The notes: a model not told the origin generated them from the letters alone. DNA of 64,000 nucleotides from Haloferax marinisediminis (GCF_009674585.1 NZ_WKJP01000001.1:1922001-1986000); one strand, 5' to 3'; positions 7,797 to 16,468 are shown, counted from the stretch's first letter. Made by a program: numbers and translations.

Positions 7797-8483
7797 ATGA
7801 GTACCTACACGTTCGACGACGTCGCCGTCGTGATGGGAACGTACAACGAAGAACAGGCCATCGGGTCCGTCTTGGCCGACATCGACCGCATCACCGACGG
7901 TCGGGCAGAGGTCGTCTGTGTCGACGGCTCGGACGACCGGACACCGCAAATCGCGCGAAAGATGGGTGCCCGCGTCATCGAACAGGAACCACAGGGATAC
8001 GGTGTCGCCGTCGAGGCCGCCGTTCTCGCACCTGACCGTCCAGTCGTCGTCACGACAGACTGTGACGACACGTACCCGATGGAGTACCTCCCGAAGTTCC
8101 TCGACCTCATCAACGAGGGGTACGACGTGGTCTCGGGTGACCGAATCTCGATGGGCGCGGAGACGATGCCTCGACTCAACCGATTCGGGAACATCGCCTT
8201 CGCCCGACTCGCGAGCTTCCTCATGGGTGCGACGGTCCACGACACCACGACTGGAATGCGAGCGTATCGCCGTGAACTCCTCCACGATATCGACTGGACC
8301 GAGAACACCGGCCTCTCCGCCGAACTCCTCATCCGCCCCGCGATGCGCGGGTACAAGATTGCCGAGGTGCCCATTCCGTACCGCGAACGCGCTGGCGAGA
8401 CCAAACTCGACCCGTTCGCCGGCGGCGCAGCAATCGCGAAATCCATCGTGAAGGTCTGTCTCGAAGAGCGCAGCATCTTCTGA
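7797..8483 (+). CDS. Family 2 glycosyltransferase (polyprenyl-phosphate sugar synthase-like)
   Basis: A 228-residue GT-A glycosyltransferase without membrane segments. It shows the nucleotide-binding start VVMGTYNEEQAIGSVL, the VDGSDDRT loop, a D-x-D-like TDCDDTYPMEYL (about 83-94) and the TTTGMRAYRR acceptor-side motif (about 159-168). This is the layout of dolichol-phosphate mannose or glucose synthase-type enzymes, which charge a lipid-phosphate carrier for protein N-glycosylation. In Haloferax, Agl proteins of this family act on S-layer glycosylation. I cannot tell which sugar or carrier is used. No other glycosylation genes are adjacent, although the epimerase at 44584-45504 could supply a nucleotide sugar. 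Confidence 0.85.
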   Translation: MSTYTFDDVAVVMGTYNEEQAIGSVLADIDRITDGRAEVVCVDGSDDRTPQIARKMGARVIEQEPQGYGVAVEAAVLAPDRPVVVTTDCDDTYPMEYLPKFLDLINEGYDVVSGDRISMGAETMPRLNRFGNIAFARLASFLMGATVHDTTTGMRAYRRELLHDIDWTENTGLSAELLIRPAMRGYKIAEVPIPYRERAGETKLDPFAGGAAIAKSIVKVCLEERSIF

Positions 8484-8567
8484 GACGCCGGCGCAATCGG
8501 TTCGTCGGTCGTGCGAGAAGTCACCATACCGCACGTCGTTCATACATCGGTCGAACGAACAGTGAGT

Positions 8568-9704
8568 ATGAATCGCCGACGGTTCCTCGCTGCACTCGGT
8601 ATCACGTCTACGCTCGCAGGGTGTCTCGGAAGTGACCCACCAGTCGCAGGCGACGGTGACGCGACCGATGGTGGTGGGAGCGCTCCCGGCGGAACTGGCA
8701 CACCTCGTTCCGGTCCGTTCGACTTACCGATTCCCGAAGACGAACTCCGCCGTGGAGCACCAAAAGACGCCATCCCGGCTATCACCGCTCCTGTCTTCTC
8801 GGACGACTGGGCCGGATTCGACGAGGTGAACGTCGAACTCGAAGACTCCTTCGAGGTCGTCGGCGTCGAACTGGACGGAATCGCACGGGCGTACCCGCTC
8901 GCCATCTTGAACTGGCACGAAATCGTCAACGACACGTTCGACGGCCGACCCGTGGTCGTCACCTACTGTCCGCTCTGCGGAAGCGCCGTCGTCGCGGACA
9001 GACTCGTCCAGGGAGAACCCACGTACTTCGGCGTCTCCGGCTTCCTCTGGATGTCCGACCTCGTGATGTACGACGACCGAACCAACTCACTGTGGAGTCA
9101 GGTGCTCGCCACTGCGATTCGGGGCGAACTGACTGGCGACACGCTCTCGCTCCTTCCAGCGACCATCTCCACGTGGGGTGAGTGGAAGGCCTCACACCCG
9201 GACACCGAAGTCCTCGTTCCACCACCAGTATCCGGCACGATTCGCGGCCGACAGACCCGCCAGTACGCAGTCAATCCGTACACGAGTTATCAACAATCTC
9301 GGTCGATTGGTATCGGATTCAACGACGAAGTCGACGAGCGCATGCACCCCAAAACGTCGGTCATCGGCGTCACTGCCGGTGGCGTCGCCCGTGCGTATCC
9401 GTTCGACCCGGTTTCGAAAGCCGGGGTCGTCAACGACCAGGTTGCCGACCTTCCGGTCGTCGTCGCCGCGACTGACGATGGGACGCTCGTCGCGTACGTT
9501 CGTGAAATCGAGGGAACGGTCGTCGAGTTCGAGCGTGACGGTGACGTCCTCGTCGCCGACGGGTCACGGTGGGATATCGTCACTGGGCGTGCCCTCGATG
9601 GCCCGCACGACGGAACCGTCCTGACTCGTGCCAACGACCGCTCTCCGATGTTCTGGTTCGCGTGGGCGGATTTCAACCCGGGGACGGAGATTTACGGAGA
9701 ATAG
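8568..9704 (+). CDS. DUF3179 family lipoprotein, Tat-exported
   Basis: The chosen ATG (8568) gives MNRRRFLAALGITSTLAGCL, with a twin-arginine signal RRRFL and the lipobox LAGC (Cys18), so the mature protein is exported folded and lipid-anchored. The rest is a DUF3179 domain with paired features: PVVVTYCPLCGSAVV near residue 128 (a C-x-x-C pair), FGVSGFLWMSDLVMYD, SLWSQV, and the second half DGTVLTRANDRSPMFWFAWADF. The family is widespread, and its CPLC/W-rich motifs suggest metal or redox binding, but the reaction is unknown. The length of 378 residues is normal. Upstream in-frame starts at 8511 are rejected because they place residues before the signal. Confidence 0.87.
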   Translation: MNRRRFLAALGITSTLAGCLGSDPPVAGDGDATDGGGSAPGGTGTPRSGPFDLPIPEDELRRGAPKDAIPAITAPVFSDDWAGFDEVNVELEDSFEVVGVELDGIARAYPLAILNWHEIVNDTFDGRPVVVTYCPLCGSAVVADRLVQGEPTYFGVSGFLWMSDLVMYDDRTNSLWSQVLATAIRGELTGDTLSLLPATISTWGEWKASHPDTEVLVPPPVSGTIRGRQTRQYAVNPYTSYQQSRSIGIGFNDEVDERMHPKTSVIGVTAGGVARAYPFDPVSKAGVVNDQVADLPVVVAATDDGTLVAYVREIEGTVVEFERDGDVLVADGSRWDIVTGRALDGPHDGTVLTRANDRSPMFWFAWADFNPGTEIYGE

Positions 9705-9782
9705 ACCCGCACGAGAGACACTTCGAGGGGTGAGACTGTGTGACAAGAGACTTATACCGCTGTGCATCACCTCAGTGCGACA

Positions 9783-9908
9783 GTGTCTCCTCGGACCCGC
9801 ATTTTCGTCGTTGCCCTCCTCCTCGTCGGAACGCTCGTCCCCGGGATTCCACTGTTCGTTCTCGGGTACGTCTTCGGCGGTGGTGCCACCGCAGTCGAGA
9901 CTCAGTAG
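9783..9908 (+). CDS. Small single-span membrane protein
   Basis: This short gene is easily missed. GTG at 9783 opens a 41-residue frame (SPRTRIFVVALLLVGTLVPG, then IPLFVLGYVFGGGATAVETQ) ending at TAG 9906-9908, with one continuous hydrophobic helix or hairpin and a short polar tail. A TATA-like CTTATA lies at 9751-9756, about 27-32 nt upstream, as expected for a leaderless haloarchaeal gene. A second in-frame GTG at 9762 would add seven residues. It stands between the DUF3179 lipoprotein and the convergent DUF5800-like gene. Two lines of support (hydrophobicity and promoter spacing) are visible. Function unknown. Confidence 0.5.
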   Translation: MSPRTRIFVVALLLVGTLVPGIPLFVLGYVFGGGATAVETQ

Positions 9909-9946
9909 ACGGTGGTCTGTTGGAGAAGCAGATGCAGTAGAACCGA

Positions 9947-10150
9947 CTACGCCGAGTTCAGGATGTCGCGGACGCGACGCGGTTCGCCAGAGAGCGAGGG
10001 GCGCTTTTCGACGATTTTCAGCACCTCGTGGTCAGTGATGTCGGGATAGGCTTTGCCGACTGCCTCCTCGATGAGTTTCTTTTCGAGACGGAACTCCGTG
10101 CCCTCGTAGACCACGTCTACGCCGTCGTCGTCGAAAGAGAGAATCGTCAT
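9947..10150 (-). CDS. DUF5800-like small protein
   Basis: A 67-residue acidic alpha/beta protein (MTILSFDDDGVDVVYEGTEF, then EEAVGKAYPDITDHEVLKIV, ending PRRVRDILNSA). It matches a small haloarchaeal conserved family that I recall as DUF5800, with no known role. The ATG at 10150 is chosen over an in-frame GTG or TTG at 10171, because TATTTAAA at 10173-10180 lies 23-30 nt upstream and would make the transcript leaderless. It is divergent from the bactofilin gene, with 98 bp between start codons, so regulation could be shared. Confidence 0.75.
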   Translation of the reverse strand: MTILSFDDDGVDVVYEGTEFRLEKKLIEEAVGKAYPDITDHEVLKIVEKRPSLSGEPRRVRDILNSA

Positions 10151-10172
10151 ATCAGTTCTTGCTCTCTGCACG

Positions 10173-10180
10173 TATTTAAA
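10173..10180 (-). promoter_or_regulatory. TATA box of the DUF5800-like gene
   Basis: TATTTAAA on the plus strand reads TTTAAATA on the transcribed strand, centred about 26 nt before ATG 10150. This is the spacing for a leaderless haloarchaeal transcript and it fixes the start choice. Confidence 0.6.
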
Positions 10181-10248
10181 CGCACGTTGTCGGATGCGAA
10201 ATCGAGCGACAGCGTCGCGTCAGACGGTTGTCTTGCGGACGGTTTATT

Positions 10249-11124
10249 ATGGACCGCGTGTTGGTTCGGAGCGTGTCACTGGGTTCGGACCCGCTCGAAG
10301 CGCTCGAAATACCTGATGAAACGACGGTCGAAGAACACGACCTCGTGACCGACGGCGACGTCGTCGTCGGTGGACAGAGCACTATCGAGTTCGGGGTTCG
10401 CGGGCGGAACGTATTAGCCGGAGAGCGCGTCACCTTCGGCGGCGATATCGAGGCGGAAGGCGACTGCCGACTCGACATGCTGGACGACGTCGCTGGAAAC
10501 GTCCTCGTCGGCGAGGACGCCTACCTCGGCGAGCGCGTCCACATCGCTGGTCGACTCATGGTCTCGGGTGACCTCGACATCGGCGACGACGTGGACATCG
10601 AAGAGGGATTCGAGGCGAACGGATGGATCGTCATCCGCAACCCGGTCCCGACGCTCGTCTTCTACTTCATCGTCCTCTCACAACTCCTCCGACTGGGCGA
10701 AGACGAAGCGGCGGACGAACTCGCCCAGACGCTACAGGGAGACTCGGCGAGCGACCCGCTCGTGATTCCCCGGAACGCGACCGTCTCCGACGACGCGTGG
10801 CGCGTCTCCACACCAGCGGAGATTGGGTCTGCGTGCCGCATCCACGGCAACATCCGTGCGCGGTCTATCGAACTCGGCGATGACAACAACGTCTTCGGGA
10901 GCCTTCGCGCCCGCGAAGACATCGTCGTCGGCTCGGGAACACGCATCCACGGCGACGTCACCACGCGAAACGGTGAAGTCGTCATCGAAGAGGGTGCGCG
11001 CGTCCTCGGCGACGTCTCCTGTAAGGACCTCCTGCTCGAACAGGGTGCGCTGGTCGACGGGACGATGCGCGCCCGTGGCGAGATGCGCATCCACCGCGAC
11101 AACATCTCACGAGACGTCGAATAA
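10249..11124 (+). CDS. Bactofilin-family polymer-forming protein (halofilin HalA-like)
   Basis: A 291-residue protein made of two beta-solenoid blocks (about 35-125 and 185-285) of repeating short G-D/G-E turns (HIAGRLMVSGDLDIGDDVDI, then IRARSIELGDDNNVFGSLRA). This is the bactofilin architecture that self-assembles into filaments without nucleotide. A hydrophobic stretch (about 131-149, NPVPTLVFYFIVLSQLLRLG) lies between the blocks and could touch the membrane. A bactofilin homologue of H. volcanii, halofilin HalA, has been described as a cell-shape cytoskeletal protein. The gene-order match suggests this is its orthologue, an inference from memory. ATG 10249 is chosen, as the upstream GTG adds unrelated residues. 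It is followed after 92 bp by a DUF4349 lipoprotein on the same strand. Confidence 0.8.
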   Translation: MDRVLVRSVSLGSDPLEALEIPDETTVEEHDLVTDGDVVVGGQSTIEFGVRGRNVLAGERVTFGGDIEAEGDCRLDMLDDVAGNVLVGEDAYLGERVHIAGRLMVSGDLDIGDDVDIEEGFEANGWIVIRNPVPTLVFYFIVLSQLLRLGEDEAADELAQTLQGDSASDPLVIPRNATVSDDAWRVSTPAEIGSACRIHGNIRARSIELGDDNNVFGSLRAREDIVVGSGTRIHGDVTTRNGEVVIEEGARVLGDVSCKDLLLEQGALVDGTMRARGEMRIHRDNISRDVE

Positions 11125-11216
11125 CCGACCGCCAGACGAGTCCCCTCTCGGGCGATAAGAACAGTCGCTGTTTGTGTCTACCCAACGATTAACCCACGAC
11201 GAGGAGACTGTCGTGT

Positions 11217-12089
11217 ATGGACAAACGACTGAAACTTCTTGCTGTCGCCCTCCTCGTGGCCCTCGCTGGGTGTACCGGCGGCGCAAACGTCGGTGGCGGC
11301 GGTGCTGACGGCGGTGAGAGTGTCAGCCTCACGGCCGACGCCTCGGGAGGCATGGAAGTCGAACCGGGGAGCGCCAGCGACGACGACATTCCACAGGTCC
11401 AACAGCGCGCAGTCATCAAGAACGGCTACGTCAGTCTGACCGTCGAGCAGTTCAACACCTCTCGTGACGCCGTCGAATCGGCGGCCGAGTCCTACGGCGG
11501 GTACGTCAGCGACTCGAACGAGCAGGTGAATCGCCGAAGCGGTGGCACCTATCGCTCTGGGTACCTCGTCGTGCGCGTCCCCTCGGACAACTTCGAGGCA
11601 TTCATCGACGAGACGGAGACGCTCGGTGAAGTCGAACGCGTCGAGACGAACTCACAAGACGTGACCGACCAGTTGGTCGACATCGAAGCGCGACTGGACA
11701 ATCTCCGTGTGCAGCGTGACCGACTCCGCACCCTCTACGAGAACGCGAACACAACCGACGACGTGCTCGCCGTCGAACGGCGTCTCACCGAGGTACAGAC
11801 GGAAATCGAGCGACTCGAAGCACAGCAAGCGTCGCTCGAAAACCGCGTCGCGCTCTCGACGGTTCGAATCTCGCTGTCTGAGCGGCCGCCGGGCCCGGTT
11901 CAGTGGTACGACACGCCCGTCCTCGAAGCGTTCTCCGAGTCGGTCAACGGTGCGTTCGTCGCGCTCCGCGCAGTCGTCGTCGCGTTCGCCTTCGCACTGC
12001 CGTACATCGTCGTCTTCGGCGGTCTCCTGTCGCTCCTCGGCGGTGGTGTATTCGTCGCAGGGAGAGCGGCGTACAGGCGATTGACGTAG
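11217..12089 (+). CDS. DUF4349 lipoprotein with C-terminal membrane anchor
   Basis: A 290-residue protein. A lipoprotein signal (MDKRLKLLAVALLVALAGC, lipobox LAGC, Cys19) is followed by a Gly/Ser-rich linker (about 20-60), a DUF4349 core containing PQVQQRAVIKNGYVSL (about 60-75) and YRSGYLVVRVPSDNFEAF (about 111-128), a heptad-rich coiled coil with E, R and Q (about 140-205), and a hydrophobic C-terminal segment (about 245-275). The protein would be anchored at both ends on the outer face. The family role is unknown. It lies downstream of the bactofilin gene on the same strand, so an envelope or shape-related role is possible; that is a neighbourhood inference only. Confidence 0.82.
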   Translation: MDKRLKLLAVALLVALAGCTGGANVGGGGADGGESVSLTADASGGMEVEPGSASDDDIPQVQQRAVIKNGYVSLTVEQFNTSRDAVESAAESYGGYVSDSNEQVNRRSGGTYRSGYLVVRVPSDNFEAFIDETETLGEVERVETNSQDVTDQLVDIEARLDNLRVQRDRLRTLYENANTTDDVLAVERRLTEVQTEIERLEAQQASLENRVALSTVRISLSERPPGPVQWYDTPVLEAFSESVNGAFVALRAVVVAFAFALPYIVVFGGLLSLLGGGVFVAGRAAYRRLT

Positions 12090-12168
12090 TTTCCTCGCTG
12101 GCCGCGCTCGGTTTTCTGTCATCCACTCACGGCGAGCGTTTTTCCGCCTCCACGACGTTCGTCCACGC

Positions 12169-13344
12169 ATGCTTTCACTCGCACTCGCCGGCAAACCGAA
12201 CGCCGGCAAGTCGACGTTCTACACTGCCTCGACGCTCGCGGAGGTGGACGTGGCGAACTATCCGTTTACCACTATCGACGCCAACCGCGGTGTCTCGCAC
12301 GCGCGAACGCGATGTCCCTGTCTGGACCGCGACGAACGCTGTGGCAACTGTGAAGACGGGATTCGGTACGTCCCGGTCGAACTCGTGGACGTTGCGGGTC
12401 TCGTCCCGGGTGCCCACGAAGGTCGCGGCCTCGGCAATCAGTTCCTCGACGAACTCACGAACGCAGACGTCATCGTCAACGTCGTCGACGCCTCTGGTGG
12501 CACGAACGCCGAGGGTGAACCCGTCGAAGTCGGGACGTTCGACCCGGTCGAAGAGGTCGATTTCATCGAAGAAGAGCTCGAACAGTGGTTGGCAGGCATC
12601 GTCCACCGCAACTGGGAGTCGGTGGTTCGAAAGTCTCGCTCTCCGGATTTCGACCTCGACGACGCCCTCGCGGACCTCTTGACTGGCGTCGGTGCGAGTG
12701 AGTACGACATCGCCGCAGTCCTGCGAGAACTCGACTACCCGCCGAACCCACGCGAGTGGACCGACGAGGACCGCGTCGTCCTCGCGCGGGCGATTCGCCG
12801 CCGGACGAAACCCATCGTCCTCGTCGCCAACAAAGTCGACATCGCACCGGAAGAGAATCTCGAACGGCTCGCCGAGACGGGAAAACCCGTCATCGCGGCG
12901 ACGGCCGACGGCGAACTCGCTCTTCGACGGGCGCGAGAGGCAGGCATCATCGATTACCATCCGGGCGACGACGACTTCGACCTCGTCGGCGACGTGAGCG
13001 GCCCCCAAGAGAAGGGACTCGAACGGATTCGAGGCCTGATGGCAGAACACGACGGGACCGGCACCCAGACTGCAATCGACACCGCCGTCTACGACGTACT
13101 CGACCACATCACCGTCTACCCGGTCCAAAACGAGTCGAAGTGGACCGACGGGACGGGGAACGTCCTCCCCGACGCCTTCCTCCTCCCACGAGGGTCGACG
13201 CCGCGTGACCTCGCCTACGCTGTTCACTCCGACATCGGTGATGGCTACCTGCACGCCGTCGATGCCAAGTCGAAACGTCGCATCGCCGAAGACCACGAAC
13301 TCGAAGAGGGCGACGTCATCAAAATCGTCTCGACGGCCAAATAG
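12169..13344 (+). CDS. YchF/Obg-type P-loop NTPase with TGS domain
   Basis: A 391-residue GTPase of the archaeal YchF-like group. The G1 motif GKPNAGKST (residues 8-16) and the G3 element DVAGLVPGA (about 74-82) match Obg-type enzymes, and G4 is NKVD (about 224-227), the GTP-specific form. Bacterial YchF, by contrast, has NxxE and prefers ATP. A short Cys cluster (RTRCPCLDRDERCGNC, about 47-62) sits before G3 and may bind zinc; it is a known trait of the archaeal branch. The C-terminus has a TGS domain (about 310-390, VYPVQNESKWTD and LEEGDVIKIVS). It likely associates with ribosomes or RNA. The gene stands alone, 79 bp after the DUF4349 gene. Confidence 0.9.
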   Translation: MLSLALAGKPNAGKSTFYTASTLAEVDVANYPFTTIDANRGVSHARTRCPCLDRDERCGNCEDGIRYVPVELVDVAGLVPGAHEGRGLGNQFLDELTNADVIVNVVDASGGTNAEGEPVEVGTFDPVEEVDFIEEELEQWLAGIVHRNWESVVRKSRSPDFDLDDALADLLTGVGASEYDIAAVLRELDYPPNPREWTDEDRVVLARAIRRRTKPIVLVANKVDIAPEENLERLAETGKPVIAATADGELALRRAREAGIIDYHPGDDDFDLVGDVSGPQEKGLERIRGLMAEHDGTGTQTAIDTAVYDVLDHITVYPVQNESKWTDGTGNVLPDAFLLPRGSTPRDLAYAVHSDIGDGYLHAVDAKSKRRIAEDHELEEGDVIKIVSTAK

Positions 13345-13678
13345 CTGTCAGCTGAGTGTATTTTTGTTGCAGTTGTGTTGCTCTCAGATGGTCAGTACCT
13401 TGTCTGCAGTGCGGCATATAAACTGTACGTTGCTATATAGAAATGGGCGATTACTCTGCGGGTAGCTTCCCGCTCGAGAGCAAATTCCCGAAACTGAGTT
13501 CCTCTCGCGCAGGGTGAGGCATACGGGGCCGACACCGATGTTTTCGTTTTGGTAATCGTTGAAGACTATCGCAAATTCTCTTGTGAAGTGTTAATTTTGT
13601 CGCCAAACACAGTCATCAAATATTCACTTTATACGAGCTATTATATAATCTCACAAAATGGACTATGTACGGTAAAAT
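13345..13678. other. 334-bp AT-rich intergenic region before the amidase gene
   Basis: I see no convincing gene. A weak 5-bp hairpin GCGGG/CCCGC lies at 13458-13473. The amidase promoter is at the end, with TTATATAATC at 13641-13650, 29-38 nt before ATG 13679. The stretch is clearly more AT-rich than the genes around it. No tRNA, transposase remnant or CRISPR-like repeat was found. Confidence 0.5.
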
Positions 13679-15175
13679 ATGTTTGACGTGACAGAAAAAA
13701 CGATAGACGACGTCCACACGGCGTACGAGAGTGACGAACTCACCTGCCGTGAACTCGTCGAGAGCTATCTCGAACGAATCGACGCATACGACACGAACGG
13801 CCCCGAACTCAACTCGATCATCACGGTCAATCCGAACGCGACAGCACGCGCCGACGAACTCGATGCTGCGTTCGACGAAGACGGATTCGTCGGCCCCCTA
13901 CATGGCATTCCAATCGTCGTCAAAGACCAGGTCGAAACAGCCGATATCAGGACGACGTTCGGGTCTGAAGCTTTTGCAGACTACCACCCCACCGCGAACG
14001 CGACGCTCATCACGAAACTCGAGGCTGCCGGGGCCGTCATCCTCGCGAAGACGAACTTGCCGGATTGGGCGACCTCGTGGTTCGGGTACTCTTCGATTAT
14101 TGGGCGGACGAAGAACCCCTACGACCTCGCTCGTGACCCCGGTGGTTCGTCGAGTGGGACGGGAGCAGCAGTAGCGGCGAACCTCGGGACCGTCGGCATC
14201 GGTGAAGATACCGGCGGCTCGATTCGCCTCCCTGCTGCGTACAACAACCTCTTCGGCCTCCGTGTGACACCCGGACTTCTCAGTCGGAATGGCATGTCTC
14301 CACTCGTCGTGTCACAGGACACCCCGGGGCCGATGGCACGCACAGCAAAGGAGTTAGCACAAATCCTCGACGTCACCGTCGGATACGACGCCGAAGACGA
14401 GTACACGGCGGTGAACGAACTCACCGAAGACGCTGGCCACTACGTTGATTCACTCGACGCGGACGCCCTTTCGGGTGCGAGAATCGGTGTCCTCCGCGAT
14501 GCGTTCGGTGACGAAGACGACCCGGAGAGCGGTCCAGTTACTCGGAAAGTCAACGAGGCCATCGAGACGATGGCTGATGCAGGTGCTGAGATAGTCGACC
14601 CTGTCGAAGTCCCAGACCTCGACACCCACTTAGAAAATACGTCACTCTACATCCTCCAGTCCAAGCGCGACTTGAACGAGTTCTTCGCAGCCCGTGATGA
14701 CGCTCCTGTCGACTCTGTCGCAGAACTGTACGAATCCGGGCAGTATCACGAGATTCTCGACCTCCTCATCGGCATCGCCGAAGAGGGTCCAGAAGACCCG
14801 ACCGAAGACCCTGACTACTGGAAGAGCGTTGCCGCCCAGTTGCAGTTCCAACGGACGGTGTTGAACGTGTATGCCGCTCACGACCTCGACATCCTTCTGT
14901 GCCCCGACGTGCAGGTCATTCCACCGACTGCCGAGGCAATCGAGGCAGGCGAACTCGACACGCTAACGTTCCCAACGAACACCATCCTCGCCTCACAGGC
15001 CGGGCTCTGTGCAGTCTCCGTTCCCACGGGACTCACTGACGATGGCCACCCGGTCGGTGTCGAACTCATCGGCAAGCCATATCGAGAGACGACCGTGCTG
15101 TCACTCGCGTATGCGTTCGAGCAGGTTGCTGACCCACGTGTCCCACCAACGACTGCGCCACCACTCGACGAGTAA
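13679..15175 (+). CDS. Amidase signature family enzyme
   Basis: A 498-residue amidase signature hydrolase. Its Ser-cisSer-Lys catalytic triad can be read: VVKDQV (Lys81) for the lysine, the glycine/serine loop GGSSSGTGAAVAAN (about 157-170) with the cis-Ser, and the nucleophile region GEDTGGSIRLPAA (about 179-191). The family hydrolyses amides, including aryl- and aliphatic amides, nitrile-derived products and glutamyl-tRNA amidation intermediates. It lacks the GatB and GatC neighbours of the tRNA enzyme, so a catabolic amidase is more likely. The substrate is unknown. A TATA element is at 13641-13650. A pair of overlapping hairpins lies downstream at 15194-15231, before the CapA-like gene. 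Confidence 0.88.
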   Translation: MFDVTEKTIDDVHTAYESDELTCRELVESYLERIDAYDTNGPELNSIITVNPNATARADELDAAFDEDGFVGPLHGIPIVVKDQVETADIRTTFGSEAFADYHPTANATLITKLEAAGAVILAKTNLPDWATSWFGYSSIIGRTKNPYDLARDPGGSSSGTGAAVAANLGTVGIGEDTGGSIRLPAAYNNLFGLRVTPGLLSRNGMSPLVVSQDTPGPMARTAKELAQILDVTVGYDAEDEYTAVNELTEDAGHYVDSLDADALSGARIGVLRDAFGDEDDPESGPVTRKVNEAIETMADAGAEIVDPVEVPDLDTHLENTSLYILQSKRDLNEFFAARDDAPVDSVAELYESGQYHEILDLLIGIAEEGPEDPTEDPDYWKSVAAQLQFQRTVLNVYAAHDLDILLCPDVQVIPPTAEAIEAGELDTLTFPTNTILASQAGLCAVSVPTGLTDDGHPVGVELIGKPYRETTVLSLAYAFEQVADPRVPPTTAPPLDE

Positions 15176-15193
15176 CCGCTCTCTACGGAGCGT

Positions 15194-15231
15194 GGTGAAG
15201 CGACCACTTCACCCCAACCCCTGACGGGGTG
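15194..15231 (+). terminator. Two overlapping hairpins after the amidase gene
   Basis: Stem A is GGTGAAG at 15194-15200 paired with CTTCACC at 15207-15213, 7 bp perfect. Stem B is CACCCC at 15210-15215 paired with GGGGTG at 15226-15231. They share bases 15210-15213 and cannot form together, a layout seen in attenuators and switchable terminators. It could simply be a strong terminator for the amidase transcript, or a leader element for the CapA-like gene that starts at 15330. Pairing is seen directly; function is not proven. Confidence 0.45.
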
Positions 15232-15316
15232 TCGTTTCAGAACTCGTGACAAGCGTTGACGATACTCGGGCACGTTTTGTAACACATGGTGTGGGGTGGA
15301 ACACCAGTTGGAAGAA

Positions 15317-15324
15317 GGAGGTGG
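15317..15324 (+). promoter_or_regulatory. Strong Shine-Dalgarno site of the CapA-like gene
   Basis: GGAGGTGG lies 6-13 nt before ATG 15330 and complements the 3' end of 16S rRNA. It decides the start in favour of 15330 and means a translated leader is expected, in contrast to the many leaderless genes in this window. Confidence 0.65.
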
Positions 15325-15329
15325 TCACG

Positions 15330-16331
15330 ATGACTGAGACCGTCAGAATCGGATTCACGGGGGACGTGATGCTCGGCCGTCTCGTGAACGAGCGACAGGA
15401 GCATCGCTCGTCGGATGCGGTGTGGGGGTCGATGCGAGACCATCTCGCTGCACTCGATGGCCTCTTCATCAATCTGGAGTGCTGTCTCTCGACGCGAGGC
15501 CGGCAGTGGACACTCACACATCATCCCTTCCACTTCCGCGCTGACCCGGACTGGGCAGTTCCAGCACTGCAGGATGTCGGCGTCACGTGGGCCACGCTGG
15601 CTAACAATCACGTCCTCGACTTCGGGGAAGACGCGCTCGAAGACACGTTCTCGACGCTCGAATCGGCGGAGATTCCGTATGCCGGTGCAGGCCGAACCGA
15701 GGACCTGGCGTGGGAACCGAGTCACGTCTCCGTCGCAGGCCTCGACGTCGGACTCGTCGCGTTCACCGACAACACGCCGGAGTTCGCCGCCGACACGGAC
15801 TCACCGGGAACTGCCTACGTCGAAATCGACCCGGACGACGAGGCGTGTCTGGAGCGAGTCGGGACTGCACTCGAGCGTGCCCGAGCAGGCGACCCGGACC
15901 TGCTCGTCGCGTCGGTACACTGGGGCCCGAACATGCGCGAGTATCCACCGAGGTCGTTCCGCAGGTTTGCACACTGGGTGGTCGAACAGGGCGTCGATAT
16001 CTTCCACGGCCACAGCGCGCACGTGTTTCAGGGAGTCGAACTGTACGACGACTCGCTGATTCTCTACGACACTGGTGACTTCGTCGACGACTACGCGGTC
16101 GACCCCGTGCTTCGAAACGACCGGAGTTTCCTCTTCGAAGTCGAGGTGACGTCGTCGGGACGCGTTCGTTCCCTTCGAATGATTCCGACGGAAATCGCCG
16201 ACTGTGCAGTCTACAGCGCCTTCCCGACGGTGGCGTCGTGGTGTCGAGACCAGATGCGAACGCGGTCGTCTCAGTTCGAGACGCAGTTCGAGGTCGAAGA
16301 CGAGGCGCTCGTCGTTCGGGTGGATTCGTAG
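15330..16331 (+). CDS. CapA-like metallophosphoesterase family protein
   Basis: A 333-residue protein with the PGA-capsule (CapA) domain. It shows GFTGDVMLGRLV at the N-terminus (about 7-18, metal-binding D), LFINLECCLS (about 44-53, N and E), TLANNHVLDFG (about 90-100), VASVHWGPNMREYP (about 196-210) and HGHSAHVFQGVE (about 231-242, His). The family resembles calcineurin-type metallophosphoesterases and can act in poly-gamma-glutamate synthesis; the substrate here is unknown. ATG 15330 is preferred because GGAGGTGG at 15317-15324 forms a strong ribosome-binding site just upstream, unusual in a genome with many leaderless genes. The GTG/ATG frame at 15246 lacks this. Confidence 0.82.
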   Translation: MTETVRIGFTGDVMLGRLVNERQEHRSSDAVWGSMRDHLAALDGLFINLECCLSTRGRQWTLTHHPFHFRADPDWAVPALQDVGVTWATLANNHVLDFGEDALEDTFSTLESAEIPYAGAGRTEDLAWEPSHVSVAGLDVGLVAFTDNTPEFAADTDSPGTAYVEIDPDDEACLERVGTALERARAGDPDLLVASVHWGPNMREYPPRSFRRFAHWVVEQGVDIFHGHSAHVFQGVELYDDSLILYDTGDFVDDYAVDPVLRNDRSFLFEVEVTSSGRVRSLRMIPTEIADCAVYSAFPTVASWCRDQMRTRSSQFETQFEVEDEALVVRVDS

Positions 16332-16468
16332 CGACGCCGTGGTGTGACGAGTGAGGTCACGGTGGGAGACGCTGACAGTACGTGACGGCGGGAACGCTGA
16401 TACTGCTGGTGCGCGTACGACTGTGTATGGCAACTGGCTCACAAGTCGTCGCACGGACACAACTCTCC

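Noticed and set aside
13345-13678. Transposon remnant before the amidase
   Set aside because: AT-richness alone does not show this; no transposase fragment or terminal repeats were found.
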